Assembly: GCA_933822405.4 (NCBI GenBank)
Contig: CAKOGP040001814.1
Location: 327,535 to 391,534, forward strand
DNA length: 64,000 bases
Direction: 5' to 3'
DNA from: Cylindrotheca closterium
Taxonomy: Eukaryota > Bacillariophyta > Bacillariophyceae > Bacillariales > Bacillariaceae
The position numbers were made by a program, and so were the translations under genes. Positions 32,324 to 43,607 of this stretch are shown here, piece after piece (position 1 is the stretch's first letter; each line of letters starts with the position of its first letter). Below the pieces are notes generated by a model. The model had not been told where the DNA came from and did not search any database. It saw only the letters and a list, made by a program, of their open reading frames with translations.

Positions 32324-33059
32324 CTAAAAGTACGAGTACGGATGCTCAGTCTCTGTCCTTGCTTCCTTCTCAAGATCCTCTCGTTGCTTTGCAATCATCT
32401 TTCCAATAGCGCAAACAAAGAAGCTCGATGACAGCATCTGAAAGATACAAGTCAATAAAAGAAGGACGGACGTTTGCCCATACCAGCCAGTCTTCTCTAA
32501 CTCCATTCCTCTATCTCTGATCAACTGAGGAATGCCACCCACAACAACCGCACAGACGAAGGAATAATTGACGAAACCCATCAAGGACCACCTCGCAGAT
32601 TTCAGCTTTCGAAGACGGAAGTCACGATTTACTGAGATAACCAACAGAAGTGTCATCGTAAAGGTCCACATGTAGAGGAAAAGGATAAGGATCTGCTGGT
32701 GTGTCTCTTGTTCCAGGTTTTCTCTCCAGGCCCCTGTCGTTGTTGGAAGTAAAAGCAAAATCGGTGAGGACCAAGTGATACATTCCCACCGCACAAATCA
32801 ATCTCAATTACTCACACCACCATGGAGCTTGTGATTCTCCATTGTCTCCTTGATCGTTTCCTCCAGAGTATGCGTCGTCATTCGTTGGATTCCCATCTTC
32901 ATCGTTGTTTTCAGTTCGATTCATCCCACGAGCGGAAAAGAAGATGACAAGAGGGATAATGAGACTCGACACTGTCGTGACATTCCATGCCTTCAAAGAT
33001 CTCGACGATCGGAACTCTTCTTCTCGCTTCTCGACAATGTCAATGTCGTGAAATGCCAT
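32324..33059 (-). CDS. Four-helix membrane protein A
   Basis: Two exons, 33059-32816 and 32732/32733-32324, joined in phase 1 (donor GGT|GTGAGT, acceptor CGACAG) give 217 residues from MAFHDIDIVEKREEEF. One hydrophobic helix lies near residues 30-47 (VSSLIIPLVIFFSA), followed by an Asp/Asn/Gly-rich loop of about 35 residues and then three helices (about 95-116, 127-148 and 160-187). The tail is charged (KQREDLEKEARTETEH). No known family was recognised. It is transcribed divergently from the gene at 33354, whose product has the same overall layout and shares a pattern of Pro-x-x-Ile ... LLxSLFF/LLSSSFF ... KMI-x-QR. The pair probably arose by inverted duplication. Confidence 0.75.
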
Positions 33060-33353
33060 GGTACCAGTAGGATCCGACAACCCAAATGTTGGGATTCGGT
33101 GGAAACAAAAACGCAGGAAGTTTCCAACGCACGATGTTACCGGTCGGCTCGCGACCACCCTAATTACCAAATATTTCTGCGCACGACGAGCACAACCATC
33201 GCTGAATTTTTCATACCATGAAAGAATAATCAGCGACGACACTTTTATCAAAGTCGGAGGGAGGCATCACTTCAACTAGCCTCAAAGCTTTACGAATTCC
33301 AGCAGCAACCCAAATACACCACTCTACAACAATATAGAAGTAGAATACACAAT
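33060..33353. promoter_or_regulatory. Shared divergent promoter region
   Basis: Only 294 bp separate the start codons of two related, divergently oriented membrane-protein genes, so both promoters must lie here or overlap. No specific binding site is recognised. Confidence 0.5.
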
Positions 33354-33908
33354 ATGGATTCCAGTGCTTTTGATACAAGATTCCCAAAAGCTTGGTTCAC
33401 AGCCTCACTGTCAACCCTTGCTTTGCCATTCTTGACGTTTGCCACCGCTCTTTTCTTGAGAATCGATGAGGCATTATTCACCGCAGAGACTTGGCCGATC
33501 ATCTGTGTCTACTTGATCACAGCAGCTGTTCAAGTCAAGTTGACATTCATCGTACACAAACTCTACGCTCAAGTCAAGTTATTGCCCATCCGATTCCTTC
33601 TCTTGTGCTACGCAATTTATTCTTTGGTCTTAGTCATTTTGATTGGATACCTTCCGAATGTGATTGAAGGGCAAATGGTAATGGATCAGTTCTCTCTCTA
33701 CAATGCCCAAATCGGAGTTCTACTTTTCCACACTTCGCTGTTGGCCCTTCTGAAGAGTTTGTTCTTTGCTGCTTGGACCACCAAGATGATCCAACAACGC
33801 ATCAATGCTGACAATCAAATCGCGAATAAAGTTCTGACGGACGCCATCAAAGAAGATCATTGCAAGGACGATATTCCAGAGGAAACCGACTACGTCCAAG
33901 TCTTGTAA
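33354..33908 (+). CDS. Four-helix membrane protein B
   Basis: Single exon, 184 residues. Four hydrophobic helices lie at about 18-38 (ASLSTLALPFLTFATALFL), 47-68, 80-101 (LLLCYAIYSLVLVILIGYL) and 122-143 (VLLFHTSLLALLKSLFFA), followed by a short charged tail (TTKMIQQRINAD ... DYVQVL). No signal peptide, catalytic motif or named family was recognised. It aligns weakly with protein A across the last three helices and the start of the tail. Possible roles (scaffold, channel or tetraspan-type organiser) cannot be separated from sequence alone. Confidence 0.78.
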   Translation: MDSSAFDTRFPKAWFTASLSTLALPFLTFATALFLRIDEALFTAETWPIICVYLITAAVQVKLTFIVHKLYAQVKLLPIRFLLLCYAIYSLVLVILIGYLPNVIEGQMVMDQFSLYNAQIGVLLFHTSLLALLKSLFFAAWTTKMIQQRINADNQIANKVLTDAIKEDHCKDDIPEETDYVQVL

Positions 33909-34152
33909 TCGTGTGTTGAGGCGTTGCTAAGGGCGAGAGTCTATCGGAAGAGCCAGATCATCAAAACATTATTTATATCAATATCCACTATATTCAATAC
34001 TAGAAACTGCCTACTATCAGACGGGTTGTATTGGATGCGTGGGTTCTTCATGCAATATTTATCACACTAGATAAGAAAGAAGATATCATTGTGAAGCAAA
34101 CTAGATGCGGAAAAACGGATTGGTACCATTGATTTAGCTTCTACTTCTGCAT

Positions 34153-34878
34153 TTACTTCTTGGCTGCCACAGCCTCTTCTTCTTGTTGATCCTTCTGGAA
34201 ATACATGGTCAATGTAAACTTCTTCTCTTCTGGATCCCAATGAGTGACAAACCGCCCTGGTTCCTTATCAATCGGTTCGTTTGGGACCTTAAAGGCGACA
34301 GTCTCGTATGGATCAGCTGCAAATAGTAGGTATTGGTATCGACGATCTGGTGGGGACTCTACTCGCTGCTCAAAGGCACTCATGAACCTGTGTCTTGGTT
34401 GCAAATCGTCGGCAATCTCAGGAAAGCTCAACTCAAAACTCAAACAGCGTTGATTCGTCTCTCCTTCTCGACTCTTGAAAACCTGATATGCTGGTCTTCC
34501 AATACGTGGTTTCTTGGGCGCCGGAGCTGCCGCTGGCTTGGCGGTGACTGGACCAGTGGTTTGTTCTTCCCGCTCCTTTGCCAGCTTTTCCATATGCGCT
34601 CGTTTGGCCAATCCTTGTTGATGCTTCTTGCCCTGTGTGTGCGACAAATAGTTGGCTTCATTGGGGTGAATGGTCAAACACAATTTACATTCATAGGTTC
34701 CCAAGTGATTCCTCATCAGATATGGATCCTTAGCCAGATCAATGGACTCCATGGCCAATTGCCTCAGTCGCTCCTTGCGTTCTCGTTCAGACTGTTGGCC
34801 GGATGATACACCACCTCCGCCAAACTTGGATCCTACGCGATTCTGTCTATCAATACCCCCACGAATGGGAACCTTCAT
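34153..34878 (-). CDS. SF3A2: Splicing factor 3A subunit 2 (SF3A2/PRP11/SAP62)
   Basis: 241 residues from MKVPIRGGIDRQNR. The family signature is clear: NRVGSKFGGGGV, then RERKERLRQLAMESIDLAKD, a matrin-type C2H2 finger YECKLCLTIHPNEANYLSHT with GKKHQ, and the conserved core IGRPAYQVFKSR ... FPEIADDLQPRHRFMSAFEQ ... PDRRYQYLLFAADPYETVAF and THWDPEEKKFTLTMYF. SF3A2 is part of the U2 snRNP complex SF3a, which binds near the branch site in pre-mRNA splicing in the nucleus. The start was chosen because homologues begin close to this point. The frame remains open for 115 further codons to an ATG at 35223; that extension has no resemblance to the family and may be 5' untranslated sequence or hide an intron. 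Confidence 0.93.
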   Translation of the reverse strand: MKVPIRGGIDRQNRVGSKFGGGGVSSGQQSERERKERLRQLAMESIDLAKDPYLMRNHLGTYECKLCLTIHPNEANYLSHTQGKKHQQGLAKRAHMEKLAKEREEQTTGPVTAKPAAAPAPKKPRIGRPAYQVFKSREGETNQRCLSFELSFPEIADDLQPRHRFMSAFEQRVESPPDRRYQYLLFAADPYETVAFKVPNEPIDKEPGRFVTHWDPEEKKFTLTMYFQKDQQEEEAVAAKK

Positions 34879-35542
34879 ACTCAAATACAAGGCTTCATTT
34901 TGAGTCTGATGTGTCCGGAGCAAGTCGTTCAACTTTTGCAAGGAGAGAGGCCGCCCTTGATGACAAAAGGTAACTGTTGGTGGTTTGCAAGAACATGCAT
35001 AATGATTTATTTTGGAAATGCGGTGTTTTCTGAAAGTGGTGGAGAGTTCTCCAGAAGTGAAGCGATGTTTGGTGGCTTGTCGGAATTGACCATCTCGTTG
35101 ATAGGCAGCCTGCAGCATACGTTCCCAGCCTTTCGACAAGACTGAGGAAATGGGAATGGCTGCAGTGTGGCCTCTTATCGTGGTCAAGAGTACTTGAGCG
35201 GAAGGCGAAGCGGATGTCTCCATCTTTGGATTGATTTTAAAAGTTGTTGTTGTTGTTGTTGAAAAGTTATTATTGCGATGATGCTTTGCGCTGCGCTGGG
35301 GCTTGATGCGTATGGACGGACGAACCGAATGACTTCATCCTTCACTATTACAAATACTCGTACCTTCACAATATTCAATATTCATTAGGCACGAGTGTAC
35401 AGTGCCATCGTCAATCTTTCGGCTTGGTTTCTAGCTAGTAGAAGAAGATTGGAGTTTTATTATCTGGTTCCTTCATGGCAACACATATCCGTTTGATTCA
35501 AGTGAACCAATCAGTTTGAGGATGTTGGCAACGAACTGGAAG
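34879..35542. other. Upstream of SF3A2; 5' frame extension and intergenic DNA
   Basis: From 34879 to 35223 the SF3A2 frame stays open but lacks family similarity. A GTT/AAC triplet run (about 35240-35262) follows. The remainder to 35542 holds the SF3A2 promoter region and the 3' region of the transporter gene. Confidence 0.4.
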
Positions 35543-38500
35543 CTACACCATCCGTGCTGTCTCTTCATTTCCCACTTGATTCAGTAACGAGGAAGTGGAC
35601 TCTAGAGGTTGCGATTCCCATACCAATGCACTCCACACTTGTCGCATTTCGGCACTCAATCGGGGATGATTCTTGTCGAATTCAAACGGTTCCGCAGCAA
35701 AGCAAACCAGGATGGTATTGATTGCGGAACCGACAACTCCCAATAGCAGTATGTTGCTAAATGTAAAGCCTGTTACAGTTCCTATCCAAAAGGAGGTCCA
35801 AATGGGTTGATGTAACGAGGTGAAGGTGTAACCATCTACTTCTTCCACCAACACTGCCAAAATACCGCATGATACTCCCATGACTACGGAAGCCATGGCG
35901 AGAGAATTTAGAATGAGGTTGTCTTCGGCAATCACCATCCAACCTCTTGTAGAAAACAGCTGGTACGCTTTTTCGCCACCCTCCATGTAGGTATACGAGA
36001 ACATGCCTATCAAGAACAAACAAATACCACGTCAGAGTGGAACAATAATTTCCCAATGGTGCTCATGAATTCATGCATTCGTAACATACCAATGTAGGTG
36101 TAACACCAACGGTTGCAGCAACGAAGTTGATGCGAAATCCTCGCAGACATTGTGCGATTTTCTTGTTCCCATGGCAAGACTGAATTTAACTTTTTGATTG
36201 TATCAGTGTCCCGGCCCGTTGGTGCAACATCGCCTTGGTCAGACGATCGGGCTGAACAGGAGCAAAGGATCCCGCCAAACACTGACAATAGTTGAACCGG
36301 AACTTCCACCAAGGATCCAAAACAAATGCTGCCAAAGGAATAGGAACAGGATTGTGCAAGTTGACTCCAAATGATCGAATTGAAGCAAGCCCAGCCATGT
36401 GATTGTTCGTGAAGGCCAAACCACCAGGCACCACATGCTCCAGCAATGGTCGTTTTGACAACATTCTTAATGACAATGGACGTCCAAAAGAAGCTCAAGA
36501 CCAAAATAGCAAGCTCAAAGTACCGATCTTCTTCCATCACTAGATGCGTCACACAGTCAACCTTATTCTGTTGGCATTCCTTGGCATTGCTCGTGTTGAA
36601 GATTCCAATCAAAGCAATCACCCAAATGAGAAGCCATACAAAGACCACGCCTAAGGAACCGATTCCAACAAACAAGATTCCACGCGTGTCTCGCAGTGCA
36701 CACATTGCTATCTTGAGGTTGATGGAACAGAAGGGGATCCGCTTCCAAGAAGCCAGTGCATATCCCAGTGCCAGAAACATTCCAAGGAACCCAAACGCTG
36801 TGAAGGGGGTGCCGGGAAAGAGTGCCAACCCAAACATGCTCCAACAAAATGCAAATGTCACGGAGAAAATGAGAATCACAGGTATCACTGACCGTGCCAA
36901 GCTGAGTATAACTCCAAAAGACAGGTAGGATATGACACAGGCATAGAATCCAGAAACCGAAAAGATGCTAATCACATTGCGGTAATCGATCCGAAACAGT
37001 TTGGGATTCGCAGAAGTGGGGTTGCTTAAATTGGAAAGCTGGGATTCTTGTGTCTGACCCTCGAGTAGAGTTGTTGAAGCATCCTTGACCTTGACCTTTT
37101 TCGTTGAAGCTGATTGCGAGAGAATAAAGTCGTCGTCTTGTAGGTTTTTCATGTCTTGGGAATGGAGGACGGTGCTGGTAACATTATTCGACGTGTGCTT
37201 GATTGCTTGCGAAATCGTAGTCCCATTGACATCGTTGCCAGCTTCCAGCATCAGATTATCGACAAAAGCAAACTTGGCAAGTCGTCGACTTTGATTCATT
37301 TGAGTGCTTGCTGGCTGCAACAGAGTCACACCATAATACACTGCGCAAGCAAAGACAAATAATAGCTGAATCATAAAAAGGATCGCCCATGGATATCCCT
37401 GGTAGGTCGACGGCGATTGGACTTCTCCACGTATCCTTGTAACCTCTCGTTCACGTTCTTCTTGGAGCTGATGTCGATTCGATCTTTGATTACGACGCTT
37501 CCGCTTGTAACCTTCGGTTTGATTGGTACCATAGCTTGACATCAATGGCAATAGTGCTGATGCCTGTGTCACAGGGGAATCCTCCATAATGGGAGGCTGA
37601 TTGGGTTCGTATGACGGAGACCGATGTTGCTCAATACTACCATATGACATCTTTCCATCTAATGGGCTGGGATGAAAGTAAGCATCCGATAGCGACTCGC
37701 TGTCGTCGCTGTAGTAGAGTGCATCCTCAACTTCACGGCTGAACGGATTTTCATCATCCATAATCGACGACTCTGATATTTCGGGGTCAAGACCAGGGCC
37801 CAACTCGATTTCAACAGCAGTAGATGAATCCTGCTTTTTCTCTTCTGCTTCATTGTATGCTGTTTGTTCGGAAATGCTTTCTGGCACCATGGTAATTTGA
37901 GCCGTGCCGGTTTGGTCTGGTGCCTGGTCCATTTTGCCAGACTCGACTTCAAATCCTTCATTAGTCATCGTGACGTCATCAACATTGTTATTCGCGAGTG
38001 GTTCCAAAGATGCTGCAGCTTGAGGGCTGATCGGATCAATTGTAGAATCTTCTTCCTTGTCGATGTCTTGTTCTGGCTCGTCGTGATCTGCTGCCTCGTT
38101 GATGGAATCCATTGCAGATTCTTCCTTTTTGCCGGCGTCTCGTGCTGCCTCTTCTTGATCTGCTGCTTCGGCAGCGGCAATCGCTTCCTGAAGCTCGTCC
38201 TTGTCATTTTCCGTCAGCTGCACAGCCAAAGACAAACGGAAAATCATGTCATCATCCATCTCATCTTCGTCACCGTCACCATCCCCTTCTGCTTCCAGTC
38301 TTTCAAAAGCAACATTTCTCAAACCCATCGAATATTCGGCTGGGTATTCGTCACCTTCCTCAAGGTAGTACTCCTCTGCTTTCTCGAACAGATCCATGTT
38401 GATAATCGTTTTGGTCACGCTTGGAAAGAAGACAATCTTGTCGGCAGAAACATCGTAGTACTTTCGCTTATAGCACAGTTCCTTGGCTGCTCGCGTGACT

Positions 38501-39390
38501 GCCTCATACGATTCGGGTTCCATTTCGTCTTCTTCTTCGAAGTCTTCCGAGTTCATCATTTCTTTAATCATGCCGTTCAGTTCGGTATCGATCATGTTTT
38601 TGCGCATTGCCGCTTCGGAAACTGGCACGCCCTCGCCAATGGAGGCGACAGCAGAGTTTGTGCTTTCTTTTGGACTCGCAGACGAAGTTTCCGCTTCAGA
38701 AGCAATCGGGTCTATTCTAGAATCTTCCTTCTTGCCAATATCGCGTTCTGAATCTTCTTGGTCTGCTGCCTCGTTGATGGAATCCATTGCAGCATTGTCA
38801 GTTTCTTGGTCTGTCTGGTCTTGATCTGCTGCTTCGGCAGCGGCAATCGCTTCCTGAAGCTCGTCCTTGTCATTTTCCGTCAGCTGCACAGCCAAAGACA
38901 AACGGAAAATCATGTCATCATCCATCTCATCTTCGTCACCGTCACCACCCCCTTCTGCTTCCAGTCTTTCAAAAGCAACATTTCTCAAACCCATCGAATA
39001 TTCGGCTGGGTATTCGTCACCTTCCTCAAAGTAGTACTCCTCTGCTTTCTCGAACAGATCCATGTTGATAATCGTTTTGGTCACGCTTGGAAAGAAGACA
39101 ATCTTGTCGGCAGAAACATCGTAGTACTTTCGTTTATAACAGATTTCCTTGGCTGCTCGCATAACTGCCTCATGCGATTCGGGTTCCATTTCGTCTTCCT
39201 CTTCGAAGTCTTCCGAGTCCATCATTTCTTTAATCATGCCGTTCAGCTCAGTATCGATCATGTTTAGGCGCATTGCTGCTTCGGAAGATGTGACGGCCTC
39301 TCCATTCGGTGTTCTTTCTTTTGGACTCGACTCATCGGTATCCAAACCTCCTGAATTTGACTCGGAGCCGCCATCGGCTTGCGAGCCCAT
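35543..39390 (-). CDS. Choline-transporter-like (CTL/SLC44) protein with duplicated acidic N-terminus
   Basis: Two exons, 39390-36090 and 36006-35543, joined in phase 1 (TACATTG|GTATGT, acceptor GATAG) give 1254 residues. The C-terminal half (about 650-1254) is an SLC44-type transporter: a first helix after STYQGYPWAILF, a large loop, many helices from about 790, and the family's FWTSIVIKNVVKTTIAGACG, SYSFGSICFGSL and CYTYIG segments. The final exon supplies the last helices and VEEVDGYTFTSL. The N-terminal 600 residues are acidic and contain a module of about 155 residues twice (about 36-190 and 257-412), with KRKYYDVSADKIVFFPSV and RLSLAVQLTENDKDELQEA. SLC44 proteins transport choline or related amines across membranes. 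The acidic module is not part of usual members and is presumably cytoplasmic. Confidence 0.87.
38157..38620 (-). repeat. In-gene tandem duplication, copy 2 (copy 1 at 38823-39284)
   Basis: About 460 bp within the transporter gene is repeated at 38823-39284, offset by about 665 bp, with only scattered differences. It encodes the acidic module. The nucleotide similarity is high enough for a recent event. Confidence 0.88.
38823..39284 (-). repeat. In-gene tandem duplication, copy 1
   Basis: First (N-terminal) copy of the acidic module. Nearby spacer pieces such as GTTGATGGAATCCATTGCAG are also duplicated (38098 and 38775), so the original unit was longer than the conserved core. Confidence 0.88.
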
Positions 39391-40228
39391 GTTAATTTCA
39401 ACGCTTATTAGAAGATCAAATATCCTCTGAGCTGAAGGATCGACACCTGAACTGGTTGTTTAGCGACGACTCACTCTATATTGCGTATCTTTGCACCGGC
39501 GCTAAATGTACCAGTATAGCTGCTGGCAAAACCGACCTCGATTGGTCGTTTTCTCGCTATCTCGAAACGAAAGATTTTCCAACGTAGACCGCAGGCACAC
39601 TGTTCGATCACTTTGACTACATTGTGTTACAGACGGACAAAGGCCGAACGGCCTTCGACCGTCAAAAGTTGTTGTCGATGCGCCGAGGCAATGATGCCCA
39701 GTTTATCGACTGAGATTGAATTCACCCACTTGTGTTGTGGTAATTCAATTTTTCTCTCCCAAACCTCACCCGCCCTGTTGGGCACCGCCTCCATTTTACC
39801 ATATCGGCGGTGCCTGGTAGGAAAGCAGATCTCAGTAATACCGCACACGGGATTTCTGAGATTGGTCGAACGAATCGAGTCTATTGCTCGATCAGTTCGA
39901 CCCGCTTCACACCACAACCCACCAGCTACACACCAAGACAAAATACTAGAACACACTCACGGAGGACGGCAGTAGGCTATCTTAGATAGGGAGAAGAATC
40001 ATTATTTTGCGGAGAAATAGAAACGTTTCGGCCGGCAGATTGATCCATCCGACTCACTAGATTGATCCATTCGACTCTAGAGACTTCCAGGTGTGTCCAG
40101 GTGTGACAGGGTTGAGAAGTGTTGCTTGTTACATCTACAGTATTGTATATTACAGGCAAGGAGGGTTGTTAACAAGATAAATTACAGAACTTTTTATATA
40201 AACTACATGTGTTGTCTGGGGTACAGCT
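39391..40228. other. Gene-free stretch upstream of the transporter
   Basis: About 840 bp with no supported gene; it should hold the transporter promoter and the 3' region of the small gene that ends at 40229. Near 40040-40080, GATTGATCCAT and similar words repeat (TTGATCCATCCGACTC, TTGATCCATTCGACTC). Confidence 0.4.
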
Positions 40229-40579
40229 TTACTCGCGGATCAATTCATCAAAGTGATATACGCTGGCAACTTCCGAGCTGCTAAGGTTCAAGTCCAAATT
40301 GCGAGTGGAAGAGTGCCTTCGTTCTGCCTCTCGGTTGTCGTGAAGTCCATATATTCGGGCAGCAAAGTCATCTTCATCCGGTTTGTATTCGATAACTGAT
40401 TTTCTCTTGAACAAGGGGCAGTATTCTTTGTGGAGTTCCAGTTCCTTGGGTGACACCTCTTCATGCTCCAGCAGTGGTTCGTCTCTTTGTACTGGTGTGG
40501 GCGAGGAAGAAAGTTGTTCGTTTCGCTTGTTGACGAGTTTCTGCCAACTCGGTAGATTGGATCTAGCTGGTGAAGTCAT
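40229..40579 (-). CDS. Small hypothetical protein
   Basis: 116 residues from MTSPARSNLPSWQKL; the frame is open 20 codons further upstream, but this ATG has the better context (GCAATGA). The protein is charged and mostly disordered: a Ser/Pro-rich start, an acidic middle (LLEHEEVSPKELELHKEY), a basic segment (LFKRKSVIEYKPDEDDFAARIYG) and a Ser/Leu-rich end (DLNLSSSEVASVYHFDELI). No membrane span or known domain. The ordered look of the middle supports a real gene, but at this length chance cannot be excluded. Confidence 0.5.
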   Translation of the reverse strand: MTSPARSNLPSWQKLVNKRNEQLSSSPTPVQRDEPLLEHEEVSPKELELHKEYCPLFKRKSVIEYKPDEDDFAARIYGLHDNREAERRHSSTRNLDLNLSSSEVASVYHFDELIRE

Positions 40580-42998
40580 TGCGAGCGTGAAGTATGTTTT
40601 GTTGATTTGTGTGTGTATTGCTTTTGAAACAGGTTTCAAAATTTTGTGACAGGAGTGAGGAATAAAACTGAACTGAAGTTGAAAGTGTCAGTCTTGCCGT
40701 TTGGAGATCGCATTTTGGCGGCAAGAAGGTTCGCATTTGAGAATAATATTTATCGTTGGTTTGACACGTTCATTCGTGTCTATTGAATCAGAGTTCTCGT
40801 CCCACAAATTGTGGCATATTAATTAATGTGCTGTAAAACTTCTTATAACCCCATTGAAAAAGCATCATCATCATAATACAAAGAACCAAAATATGACTCT
40901 GTGATTCATCCCTAAGACAGTTGTCACGATTGTTTTTTTGTGCAAGTCCGTTTGGTCTTTGATCAAATCCAGCTTCGTCTGACAAACTGTACAGTACTCC
41001 TGGCTGTATTGTACCAGGTACAAGTACCCCCGCAGTCGATCTTCAGATGCTGAGAAACGATTGGACATTTTTAGATTCCTTGAGCTACGGTATAAGACGA
41101 AATTGCAGTCAGCAATGATTTAGCGCAGAAGAAATAGGAAACATTATCAACGTGTAGTGTTGAGGAAATGTACGAAAGGAGCCAGGTATTATCGGTAGTA
41201 CTACTACTAGAAGAACATGAAATGTGATGTCAGTATCATGACCAATCCTGGTGCCCTCTTGTCGAAAGGGAGAAAGCTCCAAGCTGGATTCAGATGCAAC
41301 CTTCCAATCTATGACAGGCATCCAACCATGGCGTTTTGTACGATGCCAGAGGCAAGGAGTAAGGATATGTGAGCACCTACTGCTGGTGTAATGGCATGCG
41401 ATAAGGATCGACGCAATGGTATGGCTGGAGGATGGATGCTTTGTCGTCGAACTCCTGACTTGAAGCAAAACCGCGATGACGGTCGATGGGGTGCGCTTTT
41501 TACCAATAATGATATTGCTAGGTACAAAGTGGGATCCTCAAACCGAATGCAGGAAGCAAGAATACTGTAGTGAGCGGAGATGTATTGCCGTAGCTACGAG
41601 CCATCTGAGGTGTACAATGACGATCAACATACGTATGGATGCCGGATGCTTCTTCGAGCTGCTGGCTGCCATACTGCGATGTTTATGTTGATCAGCGCAT
41701 TATGGATGGATGCTATGTCGTCAAAGTCCTGACTTGTAGCAAAGGTTAATTGACGGTCGATGGAGCGTTCGACACGACACCGCGAGCACCTCGTCCGTTG
41801 CGCTTTTTACTAGTAAAGATATCAAAATACTGTAGGTAGGGATACTCAAGCCGAATGCTGGGAGCAAAGTGAGAACTTCAACAATCGATGGGATGCAAAG
41901 CCAGCTTCAATGATGGTCGATGACGAGCGTTCGACACGACACCATAAGCACCTTTATTGCGGTTTTTACTAATAATGATATATCCAAGATTGATTCATGT
42001 GTAACCTTCCAAGCTATGGCAGGCATCCAGCCATGGATTTTTGTAGTCTGCAAGATGCAAGTAATGATACGTGAGCGCCTGCTGGCGCAATAGACGTGCG
42101 ATAGTAGTATGGAAGGATGTTTCCACACACGACACCGCCATTGGGCTACAGATATGAATGATATTTGAAATAGTACAAACTGGGGATAGGGTACACTCCT
42201 CAAGGCGAATGCCGCGAAAGCAACAATGACAGTATACCGGTACCGGTACCCCACGCGACGATCAACATATATGGTACAAAATCGGATCTGCGAATTTTTT
42301 TCTAAAAACCATCGATGGGAAGCGAAGCACCAGGAATCAATGGCGTTTGATGGGCGGTGAGGGGATGGCGCCATCACCTCAATCGCGCTCCTGGTCAATA
42401 TGATATTATGTAGTACTGTAGAAACCGGAGCTATTCAAGCGAATGCTGCAATATATTCTCTAGGAGCGGGGACATGCGAGCCACTTGTGGCGTACGTGCA
42501 CCAGTAGGTACCAGGTATGATCAACATACATATTAGTGGGATGGTGAGTCTGCGACACATCGCCATGGTCAATACGACACGGAGATACTCAAAGCAACAA
42601 GACGGATAAATTTGGAGGAGCATTGATCTTTATGACGACGACTGGCGAAGCACCCAAGATGTAGTTCTTTTACATGGGCTGATCAAGGCGAACGGGATGT
42701 TGGTTGAAAGGCGATACGATGCGGTTTTTAAATAAAAAAACGCTCAATATTTTGTGGAAGTTCTTTTATGTCCCAAGCCTACATAATGCATTTATTGTCT
42801 ATTTATCATAAATTCGACTCTCCCACAGCTAAAACGGTTCGCTTCTGCCATGCTGAAGATATTAAAGTTCCCATTGCTCTTATATCATGATTTCGATTTT
42901 TGGAGAGCGTCCACGAATCATCACATTTCATCACTTCCGACATAAAATCCTTTGCAGACCAAAACCAGAAACCAAATACAACTACAACAACATAAACC
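40580..42998. other. Gene-free stretch with decayed repeats
   Basis: About 2.4 kb without a credible gene. Several short minus-strand frames are not conserved between the repeat copies. The part 41270-42640 consists of related, badly decayed segments (see repeat). The GGTACC-type motif recurs at 41008, 42232 and 42505. Confidence 0.45.
41270..42640. repeat. Field of decayed tandem repeats
   Basis: Related blocks recur. For example, 41288-41430 resembles 42000-42120, with CAACCTTCCAATCTATGACAGG and GTAACCTTCCAAGCTATGGCAGG as anchors. The phrase CGATGGAGCGTTCGACACGA/GATGACGAGCGTTCGACACGA appears near 41758 and 41920, and TGCTGGGAGCAAAGTGAG/ATGCAGGAAGCAAG-like words near 41545 and 41858. Divergence is high and boundaries are unclear. 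No transposase, LTR or target duplication was seen. Confidence 0.55.
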
Positions 42999-43607
42999 AT
43001 GACAAGAAGGTAAGCATTGAATATCATTCACATGTAAAATGTTACAATGGCTAGAAGCAATGACTGACAGCTTGTTTCTCTTTCCAGACCACGAAGTGTA
43101 TCGTTCAGCGAGACTGTCGAAAAGAGCAAGTCACCAATCCTTGACAAATCGTCGTACTCGGATTATCTCGATTGCTGGTATACAAGCAGAGATCATAAGG
43201 GATTCAAGAGGTCCGTGAGGGACTTGGTCGAGCTGCTTGAAGCCAACCCAAGCCTCGAAAACAGTCGTACGCGTAGCACAATCTTTCGTGGTATCGAGCG
43301 ACACACAATTACCGAGAAGGTGAGAATAAGAGAGAAGCGCGAAATCTCCTACAGCATTGTCGAATCTTTGCAAGGCAGAAGCGACTTCCAAATGGCCAAA
43401 ATGTTGCGATCACAAAGCGACGACTGCCTTTTGGAAGCTCATAAGCGCGCATTGGAGGACGAGAAACTATATCGGGATGCCCAAAGCAAATTGGAGGCAT
43501 CCCACAACAATACAGCGAAGGATACGGCTTCATCAAGGACGACTCCTCGCACCAAGCCACCACGAACATGCCTTCCTTCGAGAACAAAGATTGTTCGATC
43601 ATTTTAG
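42999..43607 (+). CDS. Distant RGLEGHT-family member with an 11-base first exon
   Basis: Two exons: 42999-43009 (ATG plus three codons) and 43088-43607, joined in phase 2 (AAG|GTAAGC, acceptor TTTCCAG), giving 176 residues. The start reads MTRRPRSVSFSETV. Aligned motifs with the genes at 27.4-32.1 kb are RSVxF ... V, then YSDYLDCWY against DYTxxEIAATWY, and RGIERHT against RGLEGHT, in the same order and with similar spacing. The rest is charged helix. An alternative start at the GTG/ATG near 43215 would lose the first two motifs, so the spliced model is favoured. No named domain was recognised. The C-terminus is basic and Pro/Thr-rich. Confidence 0.68.

Noticed and set aside
37864..39267. Long plus-strand frames, duplicated
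   Set aside because: Antisense to the duplicated acidic module of the transporter gene; the duplication explains their similarity.
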